A stretch of 64,000 bases of DNA from Oenanthe sinensis (GCA_028671895.1 CM053810.1:32715501-32779500), one strand, 5' to 3'; shown: positions 48,682 through 62,016, counted from the first letter of the stretch. Notes: generated by a model from the sequence alone, not told the origin. A program made the numbers and translations.

Positions 48682-50204
48682 TGTTGGGTTCCGAGGCATA
48701 AAACGCAGCGGAGATCATGTATAAGTTCAGACTGATTATTGTGAAACGGAATCATACCTTTTCTTGGTCTTGACTTCTACGAACTCAACGGAGATCCTAG
48801 CTTTCACGACTTGTGTCTTCTTCTCGAAAACACCTCTATGGTATCCACACGAGCACCTTCAAGAACGTCTCACGATCTTGATTATGCAATGGATGTACTA
48901 GCCTCCTTTGATGATTTCAAATTTTGTTCTTTCTACCTCCTTGCTGATGCTGCCTTTAGGGTTTTGTTTCTCAAAAAAACGTCCTACCTCTTAACCCTAT
49001 CATTATCTATTTATAATGCTGGTTAAGAGGCCCAATCAGCAACCCATAACAGGAAAGCCTAACCCATGTAGGTTTAGGATTAAATAATAAAAACCGAATT
49101 TCTATTATTTAATTAATAACTAAGTCATACTTAATTATTAAGGGCAGAATTTAAATTCGAATTATATTATTTCAATTAATTAAGTCTCACTTAATTAATA
49201 TAATAAAATTCAAATAATCATCAATTAATTTAAATCTATAATTTAAATTAACTATTCCTTGAAGTGCTCTATGTGTGTGACCCTATAGGCTATTATTTAA
49301 TTAGCAATAATTTTATTCTCCAATAAAATTATAAATAATGAGCGGTATCTAGTAATACATCATTGCTACCCAATTAAATAATAATTAAATCGTGATTCGA
49401 TAAAACCTTTCGTGATTAATGTTTCTATGTAATATAATCCCTTTAACCATATACATTATAGATTAAACTCGAGGCATGTATTTAGTCATCCTCTTCAACA
49501 TTTAATCCGGGTTTACTTGATCCATGAGTAGACTATGAAAACAAATCATTATTTGAGCATGGCCATGCATTTTATAGTCTCACTCAATCAAGAGGCCAAT
49601 AATATATATCTCTCCTAATTATAGGAGGGTTAAATCCTTTATCTATCATTCATATTTCTCATACGACTCATGATATACCCGATGTCCACTTTTATCATTA
49701 CCCGGTCAAAGGTAACTTTTAATGTAGTCAAAGTATATTAATCCTCGTATAGAAATATAATGATCTCAAGTCAGAGGATCATTACACCATTATCACTGTG
49801 AGTCTTTCTTATGACTTTATTAAACATGAAGAATCTCACTGTGGGTCTGTCCAGTACCATGTACTCCTGCATGTACCTATGTGTTGACTTTAGTATCCCC
49901 ATACTTATAACCAATGAGATGTGGTTATCAGTCAAACAACATACTACTCTATTTATGTATTATTATTGTCCTATAATAATAATACTCGACTAGGGACATT
50001 TAAGAATATGATCTATTATATAATCTCAAGTTCAAGTCATGTACTAAACTATACAATGTGTATCATGATTCTAAGGACATTTATTATGCTAACAAATATA
50101 TCGCAGTATTTAAAGTCATAATAAATACGTTTATTGAATAATCAAATGACATAAAGGTCTATTAAAAGAAATATTGTATTGCCTCTAGGGCACCTACACT
50201 AACA
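48682..50204 (-). repeat. right LTR-B (1523 bp), solo-like flanks
   Basis: TGTTGGGTTCCGAGG to CACTAACA, with GTTTG on both sides and no PBS at its left end. It lacks about 41 bases of U5 just after CGCAGCGG compared with 41436-42993. Taken alone, with its 259-base left flank, it looks exactly like a solo LTR at the B target site. Confidence 0.93.
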
Positions 50205-50209
50205 GTTTG

Positions 50210-50393
50210 GGCATGTACTTAGGAGATATCACCTAATTAATGAGATTAATGATCAAGGAGATATACATATATGTAAAGTGCATACTAATAATAATATTGC
50301 AAACTTACTGACTAAAGGCTTTGTCGTAGCAGAAGCACGAAAGTCACACTAGTTCCATGAGTATTGGATACTTGGGTAATTGGCAATAGTGCA
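50210..50393 (+). pseudogene. A2 RNase H remnant, 3' part
   Basis: Resumes A2 after the B insertion (TTAGGAGATATCACCTAATTAATGAG), corresponding to RRYHLI(N/R)E and DPLTK of A0 and B. No open frame. The region between EAV and RRYHL is missing, as in A0. Confidence 0.82.
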
Positions 50394-50403
50394 AGTGGGA
50401 AAT
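50394..50403 (+). other. polypurine tract of A2
   Basis: AAGTGGGAAAT before TGTTAG; one base weaker (A for G) than in A0 and B. Confidence 0.75.
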
Positions 50404-51946
50404 TGTTAGTAATTGTGCTCTAGAGACAATACTTTTTATATTTTAAGGAAAATATTTATTATTAAGGATTATGTTTTAATGATTATTATTTATTTATTAT
50501 GTTTTATTTACTGCATAATAAATTGAAAGCATAATAAATGTCCTTGGAATTTTGATACGTACTATATATCTTTAAGTATGTAACTTAAAAATGAGATTAT
50601 ATGAATAGTATCTTATTCCTAAAATTCCCTAGTCGAGTATTATTATTTAAGGACAATAACAATGCACAAATGCTAGTATGTTTCTTGACAGATGACCACA
50701 TCTCAATGGTCATAGGTATGGTGATACTAAAGTCAAGAAGATGAGTGCATGTATCAATGCATGGCACTGGAATGATCCGCCGTGAGATTCTATATGTTAA
50801 ATAAGTGTCATAAGTAATTCTCACTGTGATAATGGTGTAATGATCCTTAGACCTGAAATCATTATATTTCTATACGAGAATTAATATACTTTGATTACAT
50901 TAAAAGTTACCTTTGACCGGGTGATGATAAAAGTAGACATTGGGTATATTATGAATCGTATGAGAAATATGAATGATCTAGATGAGATTTAATCCTCCTA
51001 ATATTAGGAGTGATATTATTGGCCTCTTATTTGAGTGAGACTATGAAATGCACGGTCGTGCTCAAATGTTGATTTGATTTTAATAGTTTACTCATTGATC
51101 AAGAAAATAAAGATTAAATTATGAAGAGGATGACACGAGACATGCCTTGAGTTTAATCTATAATATAAAAAATGAAGGGATTATAGTACATGGAACATTA
51201 TTCACGAAAGGCTTAATCAAATCACCGATTTATTATTATTACTTAGGTAGCAATGATGTATTACTAGATGCCTCTCATTGTTTACAATTTTAATTAGATA
51301 TTAAAATTGTTGTCAACGTAATAATAACCTACAGAGTCACACACAAAGAACGCTTGAAGGAGAAATAATTTAAATTGTGAATTTAAATTAAATAAGTAAT
51401 TTATTTTATTTATGATATTAATTAAGTATGACTTAATTAATTATATAAATAAAATAAATGAATTATTTAAACTAATTCCAAAATTAATAATTAATTAATT
51501 AAGTTAGACTTAATTAAATAATTTAGAATTTTGGATTAGTATTAATTATAATTGGATTATAATTAGAAAACTTATTCCTCTCTCTATATAATCTCTTTAT
51601 GGGCTGATTTAATTTATGAGACATATTTTTTACTAAAACCCTAGCCGTTTTGAGAAAAGAGAAAGCTAGAGAGAGAAACAGTTTTCGGGTGCTAGTACAC
51701 ATCAATCCTTCATGAAAAGTGTTCGTGTGGATACCGTAGAGCGTAGATCGCGAGAGCAGGATACGTGGTGATTAAACAAGCTTTGGATCTCCATTAATCT
51801 TCCATTAATGAACTTTAAAGCTTCTAAATGTATTTATTCTTTATCTCCGAATTAAATCTTGTTTTCGCATGGATCCTGTAGAGGGTTTCGCTATTTTGAT
51901 TTATTTTTGCGTTTATTCCGCTGTGTTTGTGCCTCGAAACCCTTTA
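50404..51946 (+). repeat. 3' LTR of A2 (LTR-A, 1543 bp)
   Basis: TGTTAGTAATTG to ACCCTTTA; the expected CA end has become TA. The flank GAAAG begins element C sequence again. Confidence 0.93.
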
Positions 51947-54900
51947 GAAAGGACATTTAGGATTGTTGAAAAGAAGAATAGCAGTTATGTAACTAAGCAA
52001 ATAAGACCCAACTTAGTTTGGGTACCAAAGAAAACTTGATGTTGTTTTGATTGTATGGCATAAGTAAAGTGAAGAAAGTTATGTGGATCTTGGATAGTGG
52101 ATGTTCAAGGCACATGACTGGTGACAAGGCCCTGCTATCACACTTCAAGGAAGAGGCTGGCCCAATTGTAACCTTTGGAGACAACAGCATAGGTTTCACC
52201 ATGGGATATGGTAAATTAATTCATGAAAATGTTGTCATTGAAGATGTAGTCCTGGTCAGTGGTCTGAAGCATAATCTACTCACCGTCACTCAAATCTGCA
52301 AAAAATATTTGAAGGTGGAGTTTGACAAAGAATTGTGTCTCATATCACACAGAAAGACCAAGGAGATTGCTCTACAAGGAGTAGGAAACGTAATCTTCTT
52401 TATAGCAAATCTGGATTCTGCAAACAAGGAGAAAATTTATTGTTTCTACACTAAAGCCTTAGAAAATTAGAGTTAGCTTTGGCACAAGAGACTATCTCAC
52501 TTGAACTTCAAATATCTTAATTCTCTAGTCAAAAGAGAGTTAGTGAAAGATCTACCTTCACTTGAATTCTGTATAGAAGGATTGTGTGAGGAATGTCAAA
52601 AGGGAAAGATGAAGAGATCTAGTCACAGGAGTACAGAATTCACTTCAATCATAAAGCCCCTATAATTAATTCATATAGATCTGTTTGGACCAGTAAATGT
52701 TTTGTCTATGGCGAAAAAGAGATATGCACTTGTTATGGTGGATGATTTTTCAAAATACACATGGGTGGAGTTTTTGCACTCAAAAGATGAAGCTCCTGGA
52801 TTTACCATTGAAAATATGAGGAGACTGGATAAAGGTCCAACTCCTGTTGTGTCCATAAGGAGTGACAATGGAACAGAATTCAAAAACTCTACATTGAGTG
52901 AATTCTGCAAAGAAAATGGAATTGCTCATCAATTCTCATCTCCAAGAACCCCACAACAAAATGGTTTTTTTAAAGGAAAAACAAAACCTTGATTTAAGCT
53001 GCAAGAACCATGTTAGCAGAAGCAGATCTACCAACTAGTTTTTGGGCTGAAGCTGTCAGAACTGCATGTTACACTCAAAACCAGCTGAAAAGACTCCTTA
53101 TCATATCATGACAAACAGAAGACCATATGTCAAGTATATGCATGTGTTTGGAGCAAAGTGTTTTTTCTAAAGGATGATGTTGATCATCTAGGAAAATTTC
53201 ATGCTTCATAATTGATCAACAGAAAGTGATGGAAAGTACAAATGTGACTTTTGATGACTTCAAGTTCCCTGCCATGAGTCTTGAAGAAGAAAAATGTGAC
53301 ACCTTGAGATTTGAAAATGAAATGGAGCATGAAAAATTTGTAACTGAAAATGTTATTAATACTCATGAAGACTGATTTGTAGACATCTAACATTAAATAA
53401 GTGTATAAAGAGAAAGTGATGATTTCAGTCATATTCAACTTGAGAATTCTCCAAACAACCCTGGCATCAACTTAGGGGGATATTCTTAAGGATCTGCAAA
53501 AAATGGCAATAACTTCAATCAAGAGGAAACATGTTCAAATGATAAAGATGGAGCTCACTAAACTAAATGAAATAGAGCTCATGCAGCTGATCAAATCATT
53601 GGAAATCCTGATGAAGGTGTGAGAACAGGGAGAGCAACTATGAATGAATGTTTATTTGCTTACTTTTTGTCTCAAAATGAGCCAAAAAGAATTGAAGAAG
53701 CCATGTTGGATCCAGACTGGATAATTTCTATGTAAGAGGAATTGAATCAGTTTGTGAGAAACAATGTTTGGGAATTAGTGTCACCTCCAAAGGATAGATC
53801 AATAATTGGCACTAAGTGGGTCTACAGGAACAAAATGGATGAATATGGAATTGTAATAAGAAACAAGGCAAAATTGGTTACAGAAGGCTATTCACAAGAA
53901 GAAGGCATTGACTATGATGAGACTTTTGCTCTTGTTGCAAGACTAGAAATAATTAGAATCTTCCTAGCCTTTGCAGCACACTCAAACATTAAGGTCTATC
54001 AAATGGATGTCAAGAGTGTTTTTCTTAATGGTAAATTAGAAGAAGAAGTATATGTGCAACAACCACCTGGCTTTGAGGATCCAAGTTTTCCAGATTTTGT
54101 TTACAGACTCATCAAAGCATTGTATGGACTCAAATAAGCCCCTAGAGCATGGTATGACACTCTTTCAAAATTCCTTCTAGAGAATCAATTCACTAGATGA
54201 ACAATTGACAAAACTCTTTTTTATTAAAAGCATGGTGAGGATGTTATACTAGTCCAAATTTATGTGGATGATATCATTTTTGGATCAATAAATGAAAAAT
54301 TGTCAAAGGTTCTCTAAGCTTATGCAAAGTGAATATGAGATGAGCATGATGGGAGAGCTAAATTATTTTCTAGGCCTTCAAATTAGTCAAAGGACAGATG
54401 GCATCTTCATAAGTCAAACCAAATACATCAATGACTTACTCAAGAGGTTTGATATGCAAGATTACTCAACTGCCAAGACTCCAATGTCTACCGCTACAAA
54501 ACTTGATGAAGATAAGAAAGGAAAGAGTGTAGACATGAAGACCTACAGAAGAATGATTGGATCCCTTCTCTATCTCACAGATAGTAGACCTGACATTATG
54601 TTCTCTAAATGTCTATGTGCAAGATTTCAGGCAAATCCCAAGGAATCTCAATTATTTCTGTCAAAAGAATTCCGAGATACCTCAATGGAACACATTTGAT
54701 GGGGGTTATGGTACCCTAAAGAAATAGGATTCAACCTAGTTGGATATTCAGATGCTGATTTTGTTGGATGCAGAGTGGATAGAAAAAGCACCTCAGGAAG
54801 CTGTCAATTTCTTGGACAGAGATTGGTGTCTTGGTTTTGTAAAAGGTAACAATCAGTTTCTACTTCCATAGCTGAGGCTGAATATATTGCTGTCAGAAGT

Positions 54901-55206
54901 TGTTGGGCTCAAGTGCTTTGGATCAGGAATCAACTAAGGGACTATGGACTGGTGTTAGAAGGAATTCCTATCATGTGTGACAACACTAGTGCCATCTCAA
55001 TTGTTGCCAATCCAGTCAACCATTTCAAGACAAAGCATACTGATGTAAGGCACCATTTCATAAGGGAACATGCAGAAAATGGAGTGATTAAATTATTCCA
55101 TGTTCCTACATAAAAACAGTTGGCTGATATATTTACTAAACCACTTGATAAAGCCACCTTCAACAGGTTGGTTAGTGTAATTGGAATACTAAATTCTTCA
55201 GGATAA
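51947..55206 (+). pseudogene. C pol: protease, integrase, reverse transcriptase, RNase H (decayed)
   Basis: Begins in the linker (RPNLVWVPKKT). Protease WILDSGCSRHMTGD and LVSGLKHNLLT are at 52051-52470. The pre-integrase segment and integrase core, with HIDLFGPVN and IRSDNGTEF, are at 52490-52990. The catalytic Glu region is destroyed: QQNG is followed by FFKGK instead of the VVERKN seen in E. A strongly decayed stretch runs from 52990 to 53740. RT at 53742-54137 has [10 protein letters not shown] and [28 protein letters not shown] is near 54263. 54292-54699 is the connection domain. RNase H includes GYSDADFVG, AEAEYIA and IMCDNTSA. The last residues end at a TAA at 55204-55206. Same lineage as E (Sirevirus-like). 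Confidence 0.93.
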
Positions 55207-55614
55207 GTGGCCCAATAAATATATCTCTCCAACTGTTACAACAATTGTTTCACAGACATGAACCTAAATGATTTATTTAAGTGAAACAAAACTGGTGTAT
55301 ATTTATAAATATATCAGTTATATTTTTGTACATAATTTTACTAAAAAATATATATTTTTTAAAAACTAACTTGGAACTATTTCTTTGTTCTGAGATAGCC
55401 CGGAAAGAATTATTATACTTGTGTATTGTTAAATAACACTTGTGATAATTAAAATTTCAGGAATATCAAACAAACACATTTCTCATTTTAAGATGAATAA
55501 ATAAATTTTATTTATCTAAGAAATGAGGTTTGTAAATTATTATTTTGTTTTCCAAGTGAAAATAGAATAATCTTTCCAAAATTGGAGTTTGTGATTAAGT
55601 TGCCATTTTTTCTG

Positions 55615-55870
55615 ACTTCTCGACTAGGTACATTTTTGAGTTCTCGAATCATGATTTTATGAGTTCTCGAATAGTTCATTTCTAGAGTTTTCGATTGAGA
55701 ACTGTTAAGAGTTCTCGAATCATCAGAGTTCTCAACTACAGTTTGGATGATTTCTCGACTGTCTTAGTTCTCGAATCATATATATATTCTCGAGAGTTCT
55801 CGATCAAATTCTAACAGTTCTCTACTAATAACAAATTTACTCTTTTCTGAGTTTTCGAACATACAAAATC
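55615..55870 (+). promoter_or_regulatory. array of GAGTTCTCGAA motifs upstream of the extra ORF
   Basis: Exact TTCTCGAA at 55643, 55666, 55712 and 55768, plus about nine variants (TTCTCGAC, TTTTCGAA and others). It is the reverse complement of the TTCGAGAA motif of the C LTRs. The array ends about 30 bases before TATAAATA. Confidence 0.75.
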
Positions 55871-55901
55871 GATTTCAATTCTAGTCGAGTTGTCTAAGTC
55901 A

Positions 55902-55909
55902 TATAAATA
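55902..55909 (+). promoter_or_regulatory. candidate internal TATA box
   Basis: TATAAATA within ATATAAATAGC, about 144 bases before the ATG of the extra ORF and just after the motif array. Suggests a separate transcript for the extra ORF. Inference only. Confidence 0.5.
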
Positions 55910-56052
55910 GCAAAATAGATATAACATTTAATTTATGCACTTAATTGCAAACTCAAAGAAACCCTTGCTCTCAACAATTACACTTGAACTCTTGCTTTCC
56001 TACTCTCTAAAACTTTCGTTTCTTCGTTTCACTCTTTACATACACTAATTCA

Positions 56053-59000
56053 ATGCCGTCCTCCAGTTCCAACTCTGTAATCGAAGTGTGTGTCATTCCT
56101 GAAACTAATTTTCTAGCCATAGTAAGGGATTTAAATGCAAAACCTCAATACAAGTATTTCACTAGGTTTCTCTTGTATTCCTACTTAAAAGAAGCATTAT
56201 TGGCCAACCCCACTCTCTACATTGACATATTGGAGCAATTCTGGAACTCTACAACGTGGGAAGATATAGCTTTGAAGGATGGAAATTCCATGATTGTGGT
56301 AACCTGCAAAATTCAGAAGGAGGACATAAGTTTCAATGAAGAAGATGTGAACAAAAGTTTGATGTTGCCAACTAAAAGATTTGATGTTGAACCATCTTAA
56401 AATGACCTTCTATATTTCCTAGAATTCATTAGGTACTCAGATACTGTGGAGAAAGGAGCTGAGAAGTTCAAGCTGGGAAATATAAATAATTAATTCATGA
56501 GGAATTAGTGGTCATTCCAGTTTGACACTGTTCTTAGAGTGTTCAATTGCAGAAAAACAGTTTTTGACCAGATTAGCAGCATTGGCATGAAGATGGCCTA
56601 TTCATTAGCTTACAACCAGAAGCTCAATGTTGGGAAGTTGATTCTTAGGGAGCTCACTACCAGGATTCCTAAAAGACGTAATAAAATTTTCTTCCCTCGC
56701 TTTATTCAATTAATTCTCAATTATAAAAATACTGGTTTAATTGAATTACTTGGGATGAACAAACAAAGAATTGACTACTCCAAATCCATGTCAAAAATTA
56801 TTTTTGCTACATTGGATAGGAGAACCACAGTGAATGTTCCTCTCATAATCACACCTTACATGATGAGTGTATTTGAGGGATATCCACTAGTGCAGCCTAA
56901 ATATAGTTATCTTGATGCAGTTAGAGGTCCTAAGGTTGCAGAAGAACCTAATGCACCTAACCCAAGGACTTCTAACCTAACTGTTAACCCTTCCTTGAAT
57001 CCATTAGATGTTAGTGAACCAACCTCTACATTCTCTCAACAGGATGTAGTTGTAAAGAAGAAGAAGGAGAAACCTGTCAAGAAAAGAAATTTGAATGCAA
57101 TAGTAGAAAATGAAGAAGAAATTGATGAGTCACCTGTGGAACCTTTAACAAGGAGGAAAATGAATAAAAATGCCACAATAGACCACTCTACATCCTCTCA
57201 AATGGGTGTAGAGATAAACAAGGGATTAAACCTGCTTCTAGGTGCACTTTCTCAACAAGGTGCATCTTTTGAAATTGGGAGCCAGTCCACTCCACCTTAT
57301 ACAGAGTCTACACCATTGTAGGAACTCACTTCTATCAATGAAGAAGTTCTAGTAGAAAAGGAAACACAAAATGCACAGTTAGGGACTTCTACTGAAACTT
57401 CCCTATTTTCTCAAGGGGAGATGCCAACACTCACAACTACTCATAATCTCTCTTTTATTCCCCAAATTTCTTCTCAACCAAATGTGTCTAGCCAAACACA
57501 TGAGGTTGTTGATTATCAGGAGTTCTATTTCCCTGTTGAGCCCCACTCAAGTGACTTCATGCATGACACCTTGTTCACCACTCAGGAAACACATTTAGAT
57601 GGTGAGGGAATGCATGCTGAGGCATATCCTGATGACACCATCAAAACCACAGAGGCTTCAGGAGTTTTTACTTCAGACTTTGTGGTGGCTGAGGCATGTG
57701 CAAGCCAAGTGTTTTCACAGACATTGGGTAATCTAGGGGACCTCCACACCATACAAATGGCATCCTCTAGCACTCCCTAGTCATTGAAAGACTGTCTCCT
57801 CAGGAGAAATCACCTATCCATCCAGTGTCTAGAGAATCTTCTGAGAAATTAGATGAGGAAATAGATACTAAGGGGACCATTGTAACAAGTGACCCTAGCT
57901 CTCACTCTTTGTCACAATGGCTGAAACCTGTGCAATATGACAGGGAATCAGGTCCATCATCTCTTGGTGGGTCACTTTCAGATGAGCAACTCAAAGAATT
58001 ATATAGAGATCAGTTGGATGGCTTTTACCAAATAGCTCAACAACTTCTTACTTCTCACTTACCCAATAAGGACTATGGTGCAATATTGCTGGAATATGCT
58101 AAGGACCAAGAGAAAATAAAGGAGAAAAATGTTGATATGGCTGAAGATGGATAAGCCAATGTTGAAGCCTGGTTGGATAACCAAAACACTGTGAGCATGG
58201 AGGAGATGCTGAAGTGGATGAGACATAAATATCTCACCTCTCTTGGATCCTGTAAGACGACTTTCACCCCTACTACCATTTATGATGTTATACATGAGGC
58301 AGCCAAAGTTCAACTGCAATCAAACCACTATCATGCAAGGGGTTTTCAATCATAAATAGCTGAGCATAGAGCCAAAATGGAGGGGTTTTTTGAAAGCAAT
58401 TGAAGATAAATTGAGACCTGGAGGCCTTTATGGAAATATATCAAGAGGAGAATCAGGCAAATCATCTCTTATCTACTCAAAGATAGATGCAATGGAGAAG
58501 GTCTTCAAAGAAATGGTTAATAGTAACACAGCCATCCTGGACAATCAAAGAAGAATAAATAATATGGTTGAAGTGCTCTACAAAAACAGGCATGCAGATA
58601 GGTTGCCTGAAGATGTGTCTCTTCATACCTTGTTACCACTTCAATTGGACATCTACTATCAATCCAAGGCCAAGGATGAAGATGCTAAGGCCACAATAAT
58701 TGTTGAGTTGAATGCCAAAGTTGAATCTCTATCCACTACTATTTCTACAATTGGGTCCAATCTACACAATTTCAAAAAGGAGTTTGACACTTCTACTACC
58801 ACTCCAGGCACCACACTTGCCAATATCTCTGTTCAACGCACCTCATTGCAAAATCTCATCTCCAACTTGGGGAAAGCCAATGAAGTTCCTTCAGTATAAG
58901 TACCATCTCACATCAAGGCCAGTCATTCTATATTTCTTCCAAGACAAGATATCAACCCTAAGGGGAATAAGGAAAGAAGAGAAGAAATAGAGGCTGAGAG

Positions 59001-60679
59001 GCAAAAGGCTGTTATGAGAAAACTAAGGGAGAAATTTTAAAGCCTAATGTTGATAAGGACTTCTTGGACCTTCTGCAACATATCAAAAAGCAAGTCAAGG
59101 GAAATCATTGGAGTTACAAGAAGATGCTTGACAATGCTATTGTTACAGTAAGGGGAGTTAAGTTTGAATAGAGTGGCAAAATGTTTAAGGAACCAATAGT
59201 GCAGATGGAGTCTGGCTATTTCAAGGTTTCTGTTGGGATGTTTCAGAAACTATTATACACTAAGCTGGAGTGCCTGCATAAAGCAATTGAATTAGTTACT
59301 AAAGAGGATGAATAATTGAAAAATCAGATATTGGGTCCTCTTCTACCAAATGCTCTTCCTAAGACATACTGCAATCCAGCTGGTGTAATGTATATGGCAA
59401 GAGGAGATAAACTTGTTCAGTTCAAAATTCATCAACATCTTAATTCAGGAAATAGAATTAAAATCGTAAAACTAATTGAGTTGATTGAAACGAAAAAGGT
59501 CAAACAAGTGGAAGATAAGTTGATTCTAGAGAAAATGAAGAAATTTATCAATGATCAAGTTTTTGACTTTGCAAATGAGGAGCTAAAGAGACAAAAGAGG
59601 AATGATGAAGACAAGGATCAGGACAAGAATGACAAGAAGCCTGAGTCCAGGAGTGATAAGGGAGGAAAGAAAGAAGATAAGAAAAAGGAAAATGTGGACA
59701 AGAAGAAAAGAGAGGATTCTGAAAAGGAGAAGAAATATCAGAGAAAGAAGCCTTCCAAGCAGCAAGCTGTTGGTGTTCATTCTACTACACCTACCAAACT
59801 TCAGGGTACAAGTGTAGTCCCAATAGTTTCTGAAACTGCTATGTTCCCTAAATCCAAATCTCCAAGAAGACTGTTTATAAAAGTAACTACACATGGAGTG
59901 ATAAGGAACGAAGTTGAGAAGAATCATATCAAGAAATTGAAGCCATGTCAATAGATAAAAGTCAACACTGCTATAATAACAAAATTTAAGAAATACACTA
60001 GCTCATTGCTAGTTAGATGTCATAATTGGATAAAGCAACTTATTATTCCTGATAAAGGTCTACAAATTAAGCCTATCCAAGAAGTTGCAGAAATCGATAG
60101 AGTAATGATCAAGCAATGGAAGGCAAACATAATCATCAAGGTAGAAATCAGGGACAAGAGGATGTTTGTAACAATTGTTGATGAAGAAGAAAGAGGTTTT
60201 CATCATGACAACTCAAATTCAACCACTCATGACATTAGAATAGTGATTAGTCTGTTTGACAAAAGATACATGATTGACAAATTAAAAATGATGGAGATGG
60301 CTGAGTACTTGGCTAAGAAGTACCAAAAGAAGATTGACAAAGTCAAGTATTTGGAGGAGATGGTAGATAAGAAAAGAAAGGAAGAAGAAAGAATAGAAAG
60401 GTTGTCTGAAGAACTAAGAAGACAGGGAAAGTGAAAAGTATTCAAGGATCCTGATAGAGTTGAATTTAGGCTAAGAAATGGGGCAACAATCAAAATCAGA
60501 TTCAAGTTTATTCATGACTACCCTATGCACACCCTCAAAATTGTTGCTGACATGTTAAAAGATGCAATTCTAATTGAAGAAATCATGGCCATACAACAGA
60601 TCCTTAAGGCAATTGAAGAAATCAACGTAAAACAAGAGAAAGAAAGGAAAGATAGATATGATCATGCCAATCATCAATA
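56053..60679 (+). pseudogene. C extra ORF downstream of pol (about 1,540 codons, broken)
   Basis: Long former ORF in the place where Sireviruses may carry an additional gene. Open parts: 56053-56400, 56539-57321, 57421-57780 (one frame); 57825-58355; 58390-58899; 59043-60679. In-frame stops include 56398, 56491, 57319 and 57778. Frame changes occur near 57780, 58380 and 59035. The N-terminus has ANPTLYIDILEQFWNSTTW, and about residue 190 has FFPRFIQLILNY. From memory these resemble plant retrotransposon proteins often listed as xylulose kinase-1 in Asteraceae databases, apparently a misnomer. The middle is Ser/Thr-rich. The C-terminal third is Lys/Glu-rich with probable coiled coils (59470-59760 and 60280-60430). 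No signal peptide or membrane segment is seen, so an envelope role is not supported. Function unknown. Confidence 0.75.
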
Positions 60680-60739
60680 ACAATAAAATAGGTAGGCTTG
60701 ATATCTTGTATTAATTTGTGAAATTTATTCTTTCCCAAA

Positions 60740-60750
60740 TTAGGGGATAT
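60740..60750 (+). other. polypurine tract of C
   Basis: TTAGGGGATAT directly before the 3' LTR start TGTTGG. Confidence 0.8.
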
Positions 60751-62016
60751 TGTTGGACTAAATCAAGCCTACTCTATGTAATTATCTGTCTTGCTGTAAC
60801 ATTTTTTGTACTTCTGTAATATATTAATGACTTAGATGATTCAATATATTGTTGCAGTTAGAAGTGTGATCAAATTGTAAGTCCATGATTTAATCTATAA
60901 GCCAAAGAATAAAGTCTGTTAGAAGATTCAAGTTGAATCATGCAACTAGAAAAGAAGGCTTATTGAAGAAATAAGGAATGCACTCTGAGAATTCGACTAA
61001 GGCAAATGCACATTCGAGAAGTCAGGAATATGCAACTGGTCGAGAAGTCTCAAAACACTCATTGGCTCAGTATTCGATCGAGAAGTATCCATTCGAGAAG
61101 TCAAGATATTGAAGCCAATCGAGTAGTGTGAAAATGATACACATTCGAGAAGTCCAGTAAATCAATTTGAGAAGTTAGCTAAAGGAGCATTCGAGAAGTG
61201 GTAGAGTTGAACCAATCGAGAAGTCTAAGCTTCAAGTATCCATTTGAGAAGTCTAGACTAATCGAGAAGTCATCAAATGAAGTATGCAATCGAGAAGTCT
61301 AGTCATTCGAGAAGTAATCCATTCAAGGACTAATTGAGAAGTCACATCAAGTACTCAATCGAGAAGTCAATCACCATGACTTCTCGAAGTATTTTTAACA
61401 GAGTACTCGACTATTCTAAAGAGCTATTTTTAAGGAGAATTGCAGAAGAACAAGACAGATAATTTGCAGCTCTGTCTTTGTAGGATAAGTCAAGCCTGTG
61501 AGGATTGAGACAAGTCTACAATGAAGCTGGGAGGATAATCAAGACAAATGATAGAACATATAAGGCTGAACACATCAGACTATCAAAATAAGTGTTAGCT
61601 AGAAATAGATAGTTTTCAAATATAAAGTATTTCTTGTCTATTTCTAGTTTTAGCTAAACTGTCTTTTGTGAGCATGTGCCATAAGACATGTTGTCTATAT
61701 ATTTTATGCACAGCCTCATTAGACAGTGTCTTTGAATCTCTATCAAGAATTCATACTTTGTAATCTTCCTAGAATAAGAAGCTGAAATTCAGTTTGAATT
61801 TCATATTGTAGCAAAGTTCATTCTAATACAATTAGATTGAAAATTACATCTTGTGTTTACTTTACTTATTTTTATATGCTCTTGCAAACACTAAGCTTGT
61901 TTCAACAAATTCTAACTCAATCAATTAAATAGTTCATCACATTTGAAAAAGGGTTAAAAATCATTGAAGTATACCTTCACCCCCCTGTAAACTTCTAGGA
62001 CTCCTAATTCCTAACA
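60751..62016 (+). repeat. 3' LTR of element C (1266 bp)
   Basis: TGTTGGACTAAATC to TCCTAACA, partner of 21548-22829. Carries the same TCGAGAAGT array (about 61013-61390), with an 18-bp deletion relative to the 5' copy, and the TATA region near 61695. Confidence 0.97.

Larger units (their letters stand above)
55207..56052 (+). other. C spacer between pol and the extra ORF
   Basis: 846 non-coding bases. First half: AT-rich, nothing recognised. Second half: the motif array and TATA box listed separately, then a 5' untranslated stretch rich in CTTGCT and CTCTC before the ATG at 56053. Confidence 0.75.

Noticed and set aside
59583..59951. Hydrophobic 122-codon minus-strand ORF resembling a membrane protein
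   Set aside because: It is the antisense of the Lys/Glu-rich part of the C extra ORF; AAG/GAA-rich codons read as Leu/Phe/Ser on the other strand.
56053..60679. Envelope gene or xylulose kinase
   Set aside because: No signal peptide, membrane helix or kinase motif is visible. The kinase name known from databases appears to be a misannotation.
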